Counted from the first letter of the stretch, positions 15,836-25,526 are shown. The stretch is 64,000 nucleotides of DNA from Rhodoferax sp. (GCF_028714215.1 NZ_JAQTMS010000010.1:53118-117117); one strand, 5' to 3'. Made by a program: numbers and translations. The notes: generated from the sequence alone by a model not told the origin.

Positions 15836-18336
15836 TCCCAAAAATCCTTCCGGCACAAACCCCGCGCCGCGCAAAACTCGCAGGCTTTGCCTTCACCCAG
15901 CGCCGCCATGGGATGTCCCTCCGAGATACGCGCCATGTCGGAGGCAATGCCCTCCAGCAGTTGGTCGCGCAAGCCCACAATATCGGCTTGCGGATAGTAT
16001 TTGCTGCCCTCTTTTTCACCCACATTCAGGTACGCCGCGGCCAGCGTGTCGTCGCTCAGCAGGGCGGCATAAAAGGCCAGCTGGGTGTCCTCCAGCGCGT
16101 CCTTGATGCGCTGGGCAGTGTTGTTGCGGACCTCGGTTTTGTAATCGATGACCAGCGCGCTGCCATCCGCCAGCCGGTCTATGCGATCAATCTTGCCGAC
16201 CAGGGTCAGGTGGCCCAGCGGCATTTCTTTCCAGGCTTCGGCCTGCTGGAAGCGGGCGCCGCCGGCTTCGTGGTCGGTCAGCCATTGCAGGTAACCCGCG
16301 CGCACCCGCGGCCAGGTCGCGGCGAAGGGCAGAAATTCGCTCTGAGACAAAGCCAGCTCGGCCGTGGCCTGCTGGGCGGCGGCATCAAGCAGGGCGCTGC
16401 GCGCCGGCAATCCGGACGCCGGCGCGGCTTGCAAGGCTTCATGAAAAAGCTTCAACACGTGGTGCAGCCAATTGCCGAAATCCCGTTTGTCCAGCGCGAC
16501 GTCGAGCTCATCCGACTCCTGCAATTTCAACTGGCGCAGCGCAAAAAAGCGGTATGGGCAGCGCCGCAGGTCTTCATAGGCGGTGCTGGAGAGCCGCTTC
16601 AGCGGCAGGGCGTCACCGCTGGGCGCCGGCATGGCACAGGGCTGCGGACTGAGCGCGCGCAAGGCGCTGGGGTCGGGCGCCAGCGCCAGCGCTTGCCGCA
16701 GCCGCAACGCCTGCACGAAGCCGCTGGCCATCAAATGCTCGCCGCCTTCACTCTGACGCCACAACAGGTCGACCTGCGGAAACTGCAAGGCGTAACACCA
16801 GCCGGCACGCGCCGCGGCGGCCAGTTGTTCGCGTGCCGGCAGGCCCAGCAAGGCACGCTGGGCCGGGGTCCAGGGGCCAGCCGGCTCGGGCGACACCGGC
16901 AGTCGAACCTCGTCGCAGCCCGGCAGCACCACCGCCGCCACGGAACGACCCAGCAGTTGACTCAAAGGCAGGATCACGACTTGCGGCGGGACGGGTTGCG
17001 GCAGTGAAAAATTCAGGCTCTCCAACGTCTGGCTGACCCAGGCCGTGAACTCGCGCTGGCTCATGCGCGCGGCAACATCCGCAAATTCGATTTCAGCGCC
17101 CTCGCGCAGACGCAGGGCGGCCAGCACCCTCTGGCCGGCCGGATCCTGCGCCAGACCGGACCACTGCCCCGCGCTGTCCAGGGCATGGCGCAAATCGGCC
17201 AGCCAGCGCGTCAGCGGCCGGGCCGACTGCAAGGTCTCGCGCAGTGACTGCACCTGCTGCGCCAGGGCGTTGTCGAGCGGCACCGCGCGCCAGTCGCGCA
17301 GACCCATGCGGCGCCAGGCGATCTCCGCCTGCGTCACGGCCTGCGGGTCAAACGCCGGCGCATTTTTCAGCCAGTCCAGCACCACATCGGTCGTCGCATC
17401 CCACACTTGCGCCCGCAGCAGGCTCAGCACGGCAGCGGCGGCCCGCGTGGTGGACAGCGTCCAGCCGGTCTCGTCGCGCAAGGCCACGCCGCGCTGGGCC
17501 AGCATGGCGTGCACCCGGCGCGTCAGCAGCCGATCCTGCGCCACCAGGGCGACCGGACTGCGGCCCTGCGCCAGATGCGCCAACACGCACGCGGCGGCGC
17601 GCTGCGCCTCGTCTTCCCCGTCGGCAGCGGCGTGCAACAGCGGGACGCCGGCGTCTGCGTCAGGCCCTGGCGCCAGCGCCAGGGGCACCGTGACGACCCG
17701 GTTGCCCAGCGCCTGCTGCAAGGCCAGTGCCAGCGGTTCGGTCTGAAAACCTTGCAGCAACACCAGCAAGTCCGGCGTCGCGGAAAAAACCGTATCGGTC
17801 GGGTAACTCGAACTGGCGGCCCACGCCAACGCGATGCGGGCAATCGCTGCTTCCAGGGCCAACAGTGGGGAATCCATGCCGGCCACCAGCGCGCCGGCCA
17901 AGCCGCTGCCCCACTGCAGGCGCACCGCGGGTGGCTGGGCGGCGGCGCTGCGGGCCAGGCTCCAGGCCGCTTCCAGCAAACGCGCGGCAAGCACATTCTG
18001 CTGCGCCGCCAGCCCGCTGCGCGACAGCAGCGATGTAGCGGTCAGCAGGTCGCGCGCGGCGTCCAGCCGCAAATCGTCGCCAGCGGGCGCAAAACCGCCC
18101 AAGCCGCGAGCCCAGCTGATGCTGGTCTCGAAGCGGGGCAGAAAGTGTGCCTGCGGCTGCGCGCCGTCGCAGCCGCGCAGCCAGGCGTTGCGCGCTTCCG
18201 GCATGAGTTGCACATACGGCAACAGCAGCAGCGTGCGCGACGGCTCCACCTTGCGCTGCGCCATTTGGGCACGAACCTGACCCATGACGCCGTCCCAGGC
18301 CGCGGTCACATGATGTTTTTTCACTATCTCGGCCAT
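15832..18336 (-). CDS. AddB-like PD-(D/E)xK nuclease subunit
   Basis: An 834-residue protein like the betaproteobacterial 'probable DNA repair protein' family related to AddB. No intact Walker A is visible at the N-terminus, as usual for this branch. The C-terminal nuclease has L-V-I-D-Y-K-T and four cysteines that could hold an iron-sulfur cluster: one in C-P-Y-R-F-F-A-L-R and three in C-E-F-C-x5-C near the end. First gene of a three-gene operon with 4-bp overlaps. It is divergent from trxA, with 150 bp between the start codons. Confidence 0.88.
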   Translation of the reverse strand: MAEIVKKHHVTAAWDGVMGQVRAQMAQRKVEPSRTLLLLPYVQLMPEARNAWLRGCDGAQPQAHFLPRFETSISWARGLGGFAPAGDDLRLDAARDLLTATSLLSRSGLAAQQNVLAARLLEAAWSLARSAAAQPPAVRLQWGSGLAGALVAGMDSPLLALEAAIARIALAWAASSSYPTDTVFSATPDLLVLLQGFQTEPLALALQQALGNRVVTVPLALAPGPDADAGVPLLHAAADGEDEAQRAAACVLAHLAQGRSPVALVAQDRLLTRRVHAMLAQRGVALRDETGWTLSTTRAAAAVLSLLRAQVWDATTDVVLDWLKNAPAFDPQAVTQAEIAWRRMGLRDWRAVPLDNALAQQVQSLRETLQSARPLTRWLADLRHALDSAGQWSGLAQDPAGQRVLAALRLREGAEIEFADVAARMSQREFTAWVSQTLESLNFSLPQPVPPQVVILPLSQLLGRSVAAVVLPGCDEVRLPVSPEPAGPWTPAQRALLGLPAREQLAAAARAGWCYALQFPQVDLLWRQSEGGEHLMASGFVQALRLRQALALAPDPSALRALSPQPCAMPAPSGDALPLKRLSSTAYEDLRRCPYRFFALRQLKLQESDELDVALDKRDFGNWLHHVLKLFHEALQAAPASGLPARSALLDAAAQQATAELALSQSEFLPFAATWPRVRAGYLQWLTDHEAGGARFQQAEAWKEMPLGHLTLVGKIDRIDRLADGSALVIDYKTEVRNNTAQRIKDALEDTQLAFYAALLSDDTLAAAYLNVGEKEGSKYYPQADIVGLRDQLLEGIASDMARISEGHPMAALGEGKACEFCAARGLCRKDFWE

Positions 18337-18486
18337 AGGCGATTGTCTATCGAAGCTGGGGCTTGGTTTCTGTCACAATTTCCCCACTTTACCTGTTACC
18401 GATCACACCACTAGAACTTTCCCGGACAAACCCGGTATTGCTGTGACAAGCGGTTCTGCCCTCAACATTTTTTAAAAGGAAATACC

Positions 18487-18819
18487 ATGGCCAGCGAACT
18501 TATCAAACATGTCTCCGACGCTTCCTTCGAGGCCGATGTCATGCAATCCTCCGTGCCGGTGCTGGTGGACTACTGGGCCGAATGGTGCGGTCCGTGCAAA
18601 ATGATTGCCCCCCTGCTGGACGACTTGTCGGCCAGCTACGAGGGCAAGCTGCAAATCGCCAAAATGAACGTGGACGAAAACCGCGACATCCCGGCCAAAT
18701 TCGGTATTCGCGGCATTCCCACGCTGATGTTGTTCAAGGACGGCCAGTTGGCGGCCACCAAGGTCGGAGCCATGAGCAAGGCCCAGATGATCGCCTTTAT
18801 CGATCAACAACTGGCGTGA
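18487..18819 (+). CDS. trxA: Thioredoxin TrxA
   Basis: A 110-residue cytoplasmic thiol-disulfide oxidoreductase. The active site W-C-G-P-C is at residues 33-37 (C34, C37), with the conserved cis-proline in G-I-P-T. Full length for the family. AAAAGGAAA precedes the ATG. It is followed, after a repeat and a leader, by rho, an order common in proteobacteria. Confidence 0.97.
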   Translation: MASELIKHVSDASFEADVMQSSVPVLVDYWAEWCGPCKMIAPLLDDLSASYEGKLQIAKMNVDENRDIPAKFGIRGIPTLMLFKDGQLAATKVGAMSKAQMIAFIDQQLA

Positions 18820-18846
18820 CTGCAAACAGCGCCATCGGCACAACTT

Positions 18847-18951
18847 TGTCATGCCGGGCCTGACCCGGCATCCCTGCCGCGCAAGCATTGGATGGCAGGT
18901 GCTGGAACCCCGCCCCCGGATCAAGCCCGGGGCAGGCTCCGATCCGGGACC
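18847..18951. repeat. REP-like intergenic hairpin cluster, copy 1
   Basis: Fills much of the 330-bp trxA-rho gap. It opens with TGTCATGCCGGG facing CCCGGCAT, then CCTGCC facing GGCAGG, then CCCCGG facing CCGGGG around ATCAAGC. It is related to the elements at 20418-20477 and 62337-62415 (shared TGTCAT ends and G/C-rich arms around a short central TCAAG/CCTGA-like loop), but has lost the closing ATGACA arm. It may also act as transcription terminator or 3'-end stabiliser for trxA. Confidence 0.7.
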
Positions 18952-19149
18952 GCAGTGCCAACGGCGTGAACCATGTTGGCGTTTCCCCGGTATCGGATTT
19001 CTCCAGATTTTCCTGTCATAATCACGCCAGTTCACCAACTCCCCTTGAGTTGGTTCGAGTTTCCGGTTCAAAACTCCGAGGTTGTGGCAACGGTCCCGCC
19101 TCACCCTTACCTCCCCCACGTTCCGTTCAACTTCCTAGTTAGCCACTCC
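18952..19149 (+). promoter_or_regulatory. rho leader with hairpins and C-rich, G-poor (rut-like) segment
   Basis: About 200 bp before rho without a recognisable gene. ACCAACTC (19034-19041) can pair with GAGTTGGT (19047-19054), and a second short hairpin follows (GAGTTT with AAACTC, 19057-19076). Bases 19094-19140 hold 23 C and 4 G of 47 by hand count and look unstructured, as expected of a Rho-binding rut site. Rho is known to control its own leader by premature termination, so this is the likely site here. The frame of rho is open through this leader, but the added 59 residues have no counterpart in Rho. Confidence 0.55.
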
Positions 19150-20412
19150 ATGCACTTAAACGAACTCAAGGCACTGCACGTGTCGGAAGTCCTCAAGCAA
19201 GCCGAGGAGCTTGAGATTGAAAACACCGGCCGCATGCGCAAGCAGGAGCTGATGTTCGCCATCATCAAGAAGCGCGCCCGCACCGGCGAGCAGATCATCG
19301 CCGACGGCGTGCTGGAAATTTTGCCCGACGGCTTCGGTTTTCTGCGCAGCCCGGACACCAGCTACACCGCCTCGACCGACGATATCTACATCAGCCCCAG
19401 CCAGGTACGCCGCTTCAATCTGCACACCGGCGACATGATCGAAGGCGAGGTGCGCACGCCGAAAGACGGTGAACGCTACTTTGCCCTGAACAAGCTGGAC
19501 AAGGTCAACGGTGGCGGTCCGGAAGAGAACAAGCACAAGGTGATGTTCGAGAATCTGACGCCACTGTTCCCCAAGGTGCAGATGAAGCTGGAGCAGGACA
19601 TCAAGAGTGATGAGAACATCACCGGGCGCATCATCGACATCATCGCCCCCATTGGCAAGGGCCAACGCGCACTGCTGGTGGCGCCACCCAAGAGCGGCAA
19701 GACGGTGATGATGCAGCACATCGCCCATGCCATCAGCGCCAACTATCCAGAGATCCACATGATGGTGCTGCTGGTCGACGAGCGCCCCGAGGAAGTGACC
19801 GAAATGCAGCGCACCGTGAAGGGTGAGGTGATAGCCTCCACCTTCGACGAACCGGCGGCCCGCCATGTGCACGTGGCCGAGATGGTGATCGAGCGCGCCA
19901 AGCGTCTGGTCGAGCTGAAAAAAGACGTGGTCATCCTGCTCGACTCGATCACGCGGCTGGCACGTGCCTACAACAACGTCGTGCCCTCCAGCGGCAAGGT
20001 GCTGACCGGCGGCGTCGATGCCAACGCGCTGCAGCGCCCCAAACGTTTCCTGGGCGCGGCCCGCAATGTGGAGGAAGGCGGCTCATTGACCATCATTGCC
20101 ACCGCACTGATTGACACCGGCAGCCGCATGGACGAGGTTATTTTTGAAGAGTTCAAGGGTACCGGCAACAGTGAAATCCATCTGGACCGCCGGCTGTACG
20201 AGAAACGCGTATTCCCGTCGATCCAGCTCAACCGCAGCGGCACACGGCGCGAAGAGTTGTTGTTGGCACCGGAAATCCTGCAAAAAACGCGCATCCTGCG
20301 CCAGTTCCTCTACAACATGGATGAGGTCGAGTCGATGGAGATGGTGCTCAAGCAGATGCGCGCCACCAAGAACAACAGCGAGTTCTTCGATATGATGCGC
20401 CGCGGCGGCTAA
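19150..20412 (+). CDS. rho: Transcription termination factor Rho
   Basis: A 420-residue hexameric RNA-dependent ATPase that ends transcription at rut sites. ATG 19150 gives the normal start M-H-L-N-E-L-K and normal length. N-terminal helical domain, cold-shock-like RNA-binding domain (G-F-G-F-L-R at about 61-66), Walker A A-P-P-K-S-G-K-T at 178-185, Walker [10 protein letters not shown], and the R-loop region all present and unbroken. Confidence 0.98.
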   Translation: MHLNELKALHVSEVLKQAEELEIENTGRMRKQELMFAIIKKRARTGEQIIADGVLEILPDGFGFLRSPDTSYTASTDDIYISPSQVRRFNLHTGDMIEGEVRTPKDGERYFALNKLDKVNGGGPEENKHKVMFENLTPLFPKVQMKLEQDIKSDENITGRIIDIIAPIGKGQRALLVAPPKSGKTVMMQHIAHAISANYPEIHMMVLLVDERPEEVTEMQRTVKGEVIASTFDEPAARHVHVAEMVIERAKRLVELKKDVVILLDSITRLARAYNNVVPSSGKVLTGGVDANALQRPKRFLGAARNVEEGGSLTIIATALIDTGSRMDEVIFEEFKGTGNSEIHLDRRLYEKRVFPSIQLNRSGTRREELLLAPEILQKTRILRQFLYNMDEVESMEMVLKQMRATKNNSEFFDMMRRGG

Positions 20413-20417
20413 CAAGC

Positions 20418-20477
20418 CTTGTCATCCCGGGCTCGACCCGGGATCCATGGATTGCGGATCAAGTCCGCAATGACAAG
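20418..20477. repeat. REP-like cloverleaf palindrome, copy 2
   Basis: A 60-bp element just after rho. Outer arms CTTGTCAT (20418-20425) and ATGACAAG (20470-20477) enclose two inner hairpins: CCCGGG/CCCGGG around CTCGA, and ATTGCGGA/TCCGCAAT around TCAAG-like bases. It can therefore fold as a three-way junction. The 3' half is nearly the same as that of the element at 62337-62415. Could end or stabilise the rho transcript. Confidence 0.8.
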
Positions 20478-20581
20478 CCAAGGTATAATTTATGGTTTTA
20501 CGCGACAAGTACGGCGGGCTTTGAATTGCGCAATGGTTTGCTCAAGGGCCTGTCGCGGCTAGCGCAACTGATGGAGAAGAT

Positions 20582-20839
20582 ATGAAAGAAGGCATTCACC
20601 CCAATTACCGCGATGTTTGTTTCCTGGACTCGTCCAATGGCTTCAAATTCGTGACCCGCTCCTGCGCGGCGGCCAAAGAGATGATCAAGATGGAAGATGG
20701 CCGCGAACTGCCGCTCTACAAACTCGATACCTCCAGCGAGTCGCATCCTTTCTACACCGGTACCCAGAAATCGGTGGACAACATGGGTGGCCGCGTCGAG
20801 CGCTTCCGCAACCGTTTCGGCAAGACCGCAGCCAAGTAA
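20582..20839 (+). CDS. rpmE2: Type B ribosomal protein bL31
   Basis: An 85-residue protein with the type B L31 start M-K-x-x-I-H-P-x-Y-x-x-V-C-F and the central S-H-P-F-Y-T-G-T-Q, and the end G-R-V-E-R-F-R-N-R-F-G. It lacks the C-x-x-C zinc pair of type A L31, as expected of the zinc-independent paralogue. GGAGA lies just before the ATG. A TATAAT at 20484-20489 may be its -10, though no good -35 was found at normal spacing. Confidence 0.96.
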   Translation: MKEGIHPNYRDVCFLDSSNGFKFVTRSCAAAKEMIKMEDGRELPLYKLDTSSESHPFYTGTQKSVDNMGGRVERFRNRFGKTAAK

Positions 20840-20859
20840 ACTGGCAAACGCTTCTTGTC

Positions 20860-20892
20860 AAAGGCAGCCCGGGTCACCGCGCTGCCTTTTTT
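20860..20892 (+). terminator. Rho-independent terminator of rpmE2
   Basis: AAAGGCAGC pairs with GCTGCCTTT across a 12-base loop and the 3' arm runs into a stretch of six or more T. It begins 20 bp after the rpmE2 stop. Confidence 0.85.
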
Positions 20893-20993
20893 ATTTGTCC
20901 GTCATGGCAGGCTGCAACGCGGCGCCAACGCGAGTGCCGCCAGGCGCTGACGAAAATCGGTTTTTGCCTTCCAACTTGCCTTAGTATTGCCGC

Positions 20994-22709
20994 GTGAATC
21001 AACCGACCCCCGCCATCGTCGCCCAGGGCGCCGTGCGCCGCTTGCCGCGTAGCGCGCTGCTGCTGCTGTGCATCGCCTACGTGCTGCCCGGCTTTGTCGG
21101 CCGCGCGCCCTGGAAGAGCGCCGACATGACGGCCTTTGGCTACATGGCCCAGATGGCCCGTGGTGCCACCGAATGGCTCTCGCCACGACTGCTGGACCTG
21201 CCGCCCGACGTCGACGCGCTGCTGCCCTATTGGCTGGGTGGCTGGGCCATGCGCCTGGCACCGGGCTGGATAACGCCTGATTTTGCGGCGCGCATCCCTT
21301 TTGGTTTGCTGCTGACGCTGACCCTGGTTGCCACCTGGTACGCCAGCTACTACCTGGCGCGCAGCCCGGCGGCACAACCTGTGGCGTTTGCCTTTGGCGG
21401 CGAGGCCTTGCCGCCTGACTATGCACGCGCCATGGCCGACGGCAGCTTGCTGGCCTTGATTGCCTGTCTTGGCTTGGCTCAGCTGTCGCACGAAACCACG
21501 CCGGCGCAGGCCCAACTCTGTTTTGTCGCCCTGACCTTTTTCGGCTTCACGGCCTTGCCCCATCGCGCCCTGCTACCCCTGGTGAGCGCCGCGCTGGGCC
21601 TGACCGGACTGGCCTTGTCCGGCGCGCCGACCATTGCCGCCTTGCTGGGCGGCGGCAGCGCCGCGATTTACCTGCTGGAGCGCGCCCCGGCGCCGGCTGC
21701 GGCGCGCAACAAGAGCTTGCGCGCGGGCGCCAGCATCGCGCTCTTGAGCGCGCTGGTGGTCCTGCTGGCGAGCGCGCTGGATTTGTGGCGCTGGCGCATC
21801 GAGTTGCCGCAGGCGAGTTGGGCCGAGTGGCGCAGCCTGGGGCGTTTGCTGCTGTGGTTCACCTGGCCGGCCTGGCCGCTGGCGCTGTGGACGCTGTGGC
21901 GCTGGCGTCATCAACTGGTTCAAAGCGCCACGCCGAGCCGCCATCTGACCTTGCCCTTGTGGTTTACCGGCGTGGCACTGGCAGCCACCTTCAGCACCGC
22001 GTCGGCCGACCGCTCCTTGTTGCTGGCCCTGCCGGCCCTGGCGGCCCTGGCGGCGTTTGCCTTGCCGACCCTCAAGCGCAGCGTTGCCGCGCTGATCGAC
22101 TGGTTCACGCTGCTCTTTTTCTCGGGCTGCGCTTTTACCATCTGGGTGGTCTGGATCGCCATGCAGACCGGGGTGCCCAGTCAACCCGCCGCCAACGTGG
22201 CACGGCTGGCGCCGGGGTTTCAACCCAGCTTCTCCCTGTTCCCCTTTGTGCTGGCCACGGCCGCGACGCTGGCCTGGGCCTGGCTGGTGAAATGGCGCGT
22301 CGGCCGGCACCGCGCCGCGATCTGGAAAAGTCTGGTCCTGCCGGCCGGCGGGGCGGTACTGTGCTTTGTGCTGCTGATGACCTTGTGGCTTCCGCTGCTC
22401 GATTTCGCGCGCAGCTATGCCCCGCTGGTGCGCCGCGCCATGGTGCTGCTGCAAGCACCGGGCTGCGCCGAGACGCACGGCCTGAGCCGCGGCCAGATCG
22501 CCGCTTTTCAATTCCATGGCCACTTGACACTCAAGCCGGCCACAGCGGCCGCCAGTTGCCCTTGGTTGATCGTCAGCCAGGACGCCCTGCCAACGCTGCC
22601 GGAAGTGGTTGACCCGGCCAACTGGCGCTTGCGCGGCAGCGCCCAGCACCCAACCGACAGAGATGAGACGGTGCTGATCTTTCAGCGCGTGGCGGCAACG
22701 CCGCGCTAA
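20994..22709 (+). CDS. Polytopic membrane protein, possible GT39/ArnT-like glycosyltransferase
   Basis: A 571-residue protein with a GTG start and about ten to twelve hydrophobic segments, many Ala/Leu-rich, plus a soluble C-terminal domain after residue about 480. The first periplasmic loop (G-R-A-P-W-K-S-A-D-M-T-A-F-G-Y-M-A-Q-M) resembles the P-W-K-x-[DE] loop of PMT/ArnT-type enzymes, which transfer sugars from polyprenyl carriers. That placement is by analogy only. It runs toward phoR and their coding ends overlap by 4 bp, so the two must share a terminator region. Confidence 0.7.
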   Translation: MNQPTPAIVAQGAVRRLPRSALLLLCIAYVLPGFVGRAPWKSADMTAFGYMAQMARGATEWLSPRLLDLPPDVDALLPYWLGGWAMRLAPGWITPDFAARIPFGLLLTLTLVATWYASYYLARSPAAQPVAFAFGGEALPPDYARAMADGSLLALIACLGLAQLSHETTPAQAQLCFVALTFFGFTALPHRALLPLVSAALGLTGLALSGAPTIAALLGGGSAAIYLLERAPAPAAARNKSLRAGASIALLSALVVLLASALDLWRWRIELPQASWAEWRSLGRLLLWFTWPAWPLALWTLWRWRHQLVQSATPSRHLTLPLWFTGVALAATFSTASADRSLLLALPALAALAAFALPTLKRSVAALIDWFTLLFFSGCAFTIWVVWIAMQTGVPSQPAANVARLAPGFQPSFSLFPFVLATAATLAWAWLVKWRVGRHRAAIWKSLVLPAGGAVLCFVLLMTLWLPLLDFARSYAPLVRRAMVLLQAPGCAETHGLSRGQIAAFQFHGHLTLKPATAAASCPWLIVSQDALPTLPEVVDPANWRLRGSAQHPTDRDETVLIFQRVAATPR

Positions 22710-24061
22710 GCTCTGTCCGGCTGGGCCCGGACGCGACCGGCCGGGAAAGTGATGATGAAAGTGGAACCCACGCCGGGTTTGCTTTCAATTCTCAGCTGGG
22801 CGCCGTGGCGCTGCAGCACGTGCTTGACGATCGCCAGACCCAGACCGGTGCCGCCGGTATCGCGCGAGCGGCTGTGGTCAACCCGGTAAAACCGTTCCGT
22901 CAGGCGCGGCAAATGTTCCGGTGCAATGCCGGGGCCGGTGTCGGACACCGAAAACTCGGCCCGACCATCGGGCAGCAACACGGTGCGCACGCCGATTTCC
23001 CCGCCGGCTGGCGTATAGCGAATGGCATTGCCCACCAGGTTGCTCATGGCGCTGGCCAATTCGGTCGGCGCGCCGGCAATCTGGAGCGCCGGCGGAGCCT
23101 CGAACAGCAGCCGGTGGACCGGCTCCGAGGCCGGGCTCAGCACGGCAGACAGGGCCCGTCCATCCTGCTCCAGTTGCGCCGTCAACGCCGCCACCGAGAC
23201 CCAATCCGAGTCACCCGGCGGCGGACTGCCTTCCAGGCGCGACAAGGTCAACAGGTCGCTGACCAGGGTCTGCATCCGTTCGGCCTGCTGCGCCATCAAG
23301 GCCAGATAACGCTCGCGCTCCGACTCGTCCAGGGGACAGCTCTGCAGGGTTTCGACAAAACCGGTCAGCACCGTCAATGGCGTGCGGATTTCATGCGACA
23401 CATTGGCGATGAAATCACGGCGCATGGCCTCCGCCTGCTCCAGCGCGGTGACGTCGCGGGACAGCAGCAGCAATCGGCCCGCGCCATAGGGATGCAGGTG
23501 CACCGACAGCCGGACCGGCCGGGTCGGCGAGTTCTCGCGCCCCGGCATCAGGACTTCACTCTGGTAATCGTGACCGGAAAAATAACTGGCAAAGGCGGGG
23601 TCGCGCACCAGGTTGCCGATGTGCTGGAGCATGTCGCGCTGGGCATCCAGACCAAAATGCGATGCCGCCATCGAGTTGAACCATTCGATCCGCCCCTGCG
23701 CATCGAGCAGCACGACGCCGTTGGGCGAAGCCTGAAAGGCCGCCAAAAAATCCTGCAGGCGATGCTGGCTCTCCAATGCGGCCTGCTCCCGGACCCGAAT
23801 CAGACGGCGCACCCGGTCCGACACCTCGCCCCACAAGCCGGTGCTCATCGCGGCGCTGGAAAACTCATCGGCACGCAGCCAGCGCAGCAGACGCCCGGCA
23901 CGCGACAGATCGATCAGGAACCAGCTCAAGCCGGCCAGCAGCAGACCGGCCGCCAGACCTTCCAGTTCACTGGTCGCGCTGTGGCTGGCGGAGGCCGCCA
24001 GCCAACCGGCCGCGCCTCCCGCAAGCTGACAGGCGATGAAGGAAAAAATTCGCCAGAACAT
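22706..24061 (-). CDS. phoR: Phosphate regulon sensor histidine kinase PhoR
   Basis: A 451-residue inner-membrane kinase that phosphorylates PhoB when phosphate is scarce. Two N-terminal membrane helices, then a PAS domain (L-L-D-A-Q-G-R-I-E-W-F-N near 120-132), the HisKA box F-I-A-N-V-S-H-E-I-R-T-P-L with the phospho-accepting His, and the ATPase domain with N-A-I-R-Y-T-P, D-T-G-P-G-I and G-T-G-L-G-L-A-I-V-K. Last gene of the pst-pho operon; 44 bp after phoB. Confidence 0.95.
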   Translation of the reverse strand: MFWRIFSFIACQLAGGAAGWLAASASHSATSELEGLAAGLLLAGLSWFLIDLSRAGRLLRWLRADEFSSAAMSTGLWGEVSDRVRRLIRVREQAALESQHRLQDFLAAFQASPNGVVLLDAQGRIEWFNSMAASHFGLDAQRDMLQHIGNLVRDPAFASYFSGHDYQSEVLMPGRENSPTRPVRLSVHLHPYGAGRLLLLSRDVTALEQAEAMRRDFIANVSHEIRTPLTVLTGFVETLQSCPLDESERERYLALMAQQAERMQTLVSDLLTLSRLEGSPPPGDSDWVSVAALTAQLEQDGRALSAVLSPASEPVHRLLFEAPPALQIAGAPTELASAMSNLVGNAIRYTPAGGEIGVRTVLLPDGRAEFSVSDTGPGIAPEHLPRLTERFYRVDHSRSRDTGGTGLGLAIVKHVLQRHGAQLRIESKPGVGSTFIITFPAGRVRAQPDRA

Positions 24062-24105
24062 GGTTGGTTCAGAACGGCGGCCAGGACTGCGCCGGTCTCT
24101 TCAGA

Positions 24106-24828
24106 TCAAACGCCGGCCCGTGCCGAGACGGCGGACGCGGTTTGCGCCGTCAGTCGATAACCGGCACCGCGCACGGTCTCTATCATTTGACCGGCGGTGC
24201 CGCCCAGCGCCTCGCGCAGGCGTTTGACATGCACATCCACCGTGCGCTCCTCGATGAACACATGGTCGCCCCAGACCTTGTCCAGCAACTGCGAGCGACT
24301 GTGCACGCGTTCGGCATGTTTCATCAGGTAGTGCAGCAGCTTGAATTCGGTCGGACCGAGCTTGAGCAACTGGTCTTCGAACGAGACCCGGTAAGTTGAG
24401 GAATCGAGCGACAGCGCACCGATGGCAACAGTGCCCCCCACCTGCTCGGGCGAGCGCCGGCGCAGCACGGCCCGCACCCGGGCCAGCAGTTCCTTGGTGG
24501 AAAACGGCTTGACGATGTAGTCGTCGGCTCCGGCGTCCAGACCGGCCACCCGGTCGGTTTCATCGCTGCGCGCCGTCAGCATGATGATGGGAACCGCCTT
24601 GGTGCGCGGATTGCCGCGCCAGCGCTTGGCCAGCAACAGTCCGCTCTCGCCCGGCAACATCCAGTCCAGCAGAATAACGTCCGGCAGCACCGCATCGAGC
24701 TCGCGTTGCGCCGAGGCGCTGTCCATGGCCCAGGTCGGACGAAAGCCGTTGTGCCGCAGGTTGACCGCAATCAGCTCGGCAATCGCCGGCTCGTCTTCAA
24801 CAATCAAAACGCCCGGTTGATGTCTCAT
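24106..24828 (-). CDS. phoB: Phosphate regulon response regulator PhoB
   Basis: A 240-residue OmpR-family regulator. Receiver: acidic pair E11-D12, phospho-accepting D55 in L-L-D-W-M-L-P-G, K-P-F switch region. The winged-helix domain includes E-F-K-L-L-H-Y-L-M and R-T-V-D-V-H-V-K-R-L-R, typical of PhoB. It is expected to bind the 11-bp-phased half-sites found at ten promoters in this window. Its start overlaps the phoU stop by 4 bp. Confidence 0.96.
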   Translation of the reverse strand: MRHQPGVLIVEDEPAIAELIAVNLRHNGFRPTWAMDSASAQRELDAVLPDVILLDWMLPGESGLLLAKRWRGNPRTKAVPIIMLTARSDETDRVAGLDAGADDYIVKPFSTKELLARVRAVLRRRSPEQVGGTVAIGALSLDSSTYRVSFEDQLLKLGPTEFKLLHYLMKHAERVHSRSQLLDKVWGDHVFIEERTVDVHVKRLREALGGTAGQMIETVRGAGYRLTAQTASAVSARAGV

Positions 24829-25526
24829 TTCAGCACCGATTCAATCTGTTCCATCGAGGTGTGGCGGATGTCCGCCCCCTTGACCACATAAATGATGAAC
24901 TCGGCAATGTTCTTGGCATGGTCGCCAATGCGCTCTATAGCTTTTGCCAGGAACAGCAAATCCAGACTGGGCGAAATCATGCGCGGGTCTTCCATCATGT
25001 AGGTAATCAGCTTGCGCACGAAACCGTTGAATTCCTGATCGATCAGATCGTCTTCCTTCAGGATCGCCACCGCTGCCGCGGTATCGAGCCGGGCAAAGGC
25101 GTCCAGCGCCTTGCGCAACAAACCGGAGGCCATGTCGGCCGCCACCCTGAGTTCCAGCGCGGGCAGCGAACGCGGCGAGCCGCTTTGAATGATGGAGCAC
25201 ACCATGCGGGCAATTTTTTCCGCCTCGTCGCCGACCCGTTCCAGGTTGGCGGTGGTTTTGGAGATCGCAATCAGCAGCCGCAAATCGCGCGCCGTGGGCT
25301 GGCGCCGCGCAATGATGCTGGACAGTTCGCGGTCGATATCGACCTCCATGGCGTTGACGCGCGACTCGGTGGCGATCACCTGATTGGCGACCTCGACACT
25401 GAACTGCGACAAGGCATAGATCGCCTGCTGGATCTGCGACTCGACCAGACCGCCCAGTTCCATGACCCGGGTCGAGACGGCACTGAGTTCGCTGTCGAAC
25501 TGCGTGGAGAGATGTTTTTCAGGCAT
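24825..25526 (-). CDS. phoU: Phosphate signalling protein PhoU
   Basis: A 233-residue helical protein linking Pst transporter activity to PhoR. The ATG ending at 25526 has AGGAG 6-7 bp upstream and gives M-P-E-K-H-L-S-T-Q-F; the longer open frame would pass through a repeat element. Two PhoU three-helix repeats are marked by E-R-V-G-D-E-A-E-K-I-A and E-R-I-G-D-H-A-K-N-I-A, which carry the metal-binding acidic residues. Separated from pstB by 159 bp filled with the nested palindrome. Confidence 0.96.
   Translation of the reverse strand: MPEKHLSTQFDSELSAVSTRVMELGGLVESQIQQAIYALSQFSVEVANQVIATESRVNAMEVDIDRELSSIIARRQPTARDLRLLIAISKTTANLERVGDEAEKIARMVCSIIQSGSPRSLPALELRVAADMASGLLRKALDAFARLDTAAAVAILKEDDLIDQEFNGFVRKLITYMMEDPRMISPSLDLLFLAKAIERIGDHAKNIAEFIIYVVKGADIRHTSMEQIESVLK

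Noticed and set aside
12644..18414. Very long open frames antisense to the AddA/AddB-like genes (up to 630 codons).
   Set aside because: They are shadows of high-GC coding sequence: no domain, no signal, many Arg/Gln/His-rich stretches, and the minus-strand frames carry complete helicase and nuclease motifs.
18973..19149. In-frame N-terminal extension of Rho.
   Set aside because: Rho of normal length starts at 19150; the extension covers leader hairpins and the C-rich rut-like stretch and has no Rho similarity.
20461..20489. A complete sigma-70 promoter for rpmE2.
   Set aside because: TATAAT at 20484-20489 is good, but no acceptable -35 is present at 16-18 bp; the region upstream is the arm of the cloverleaf repeat.
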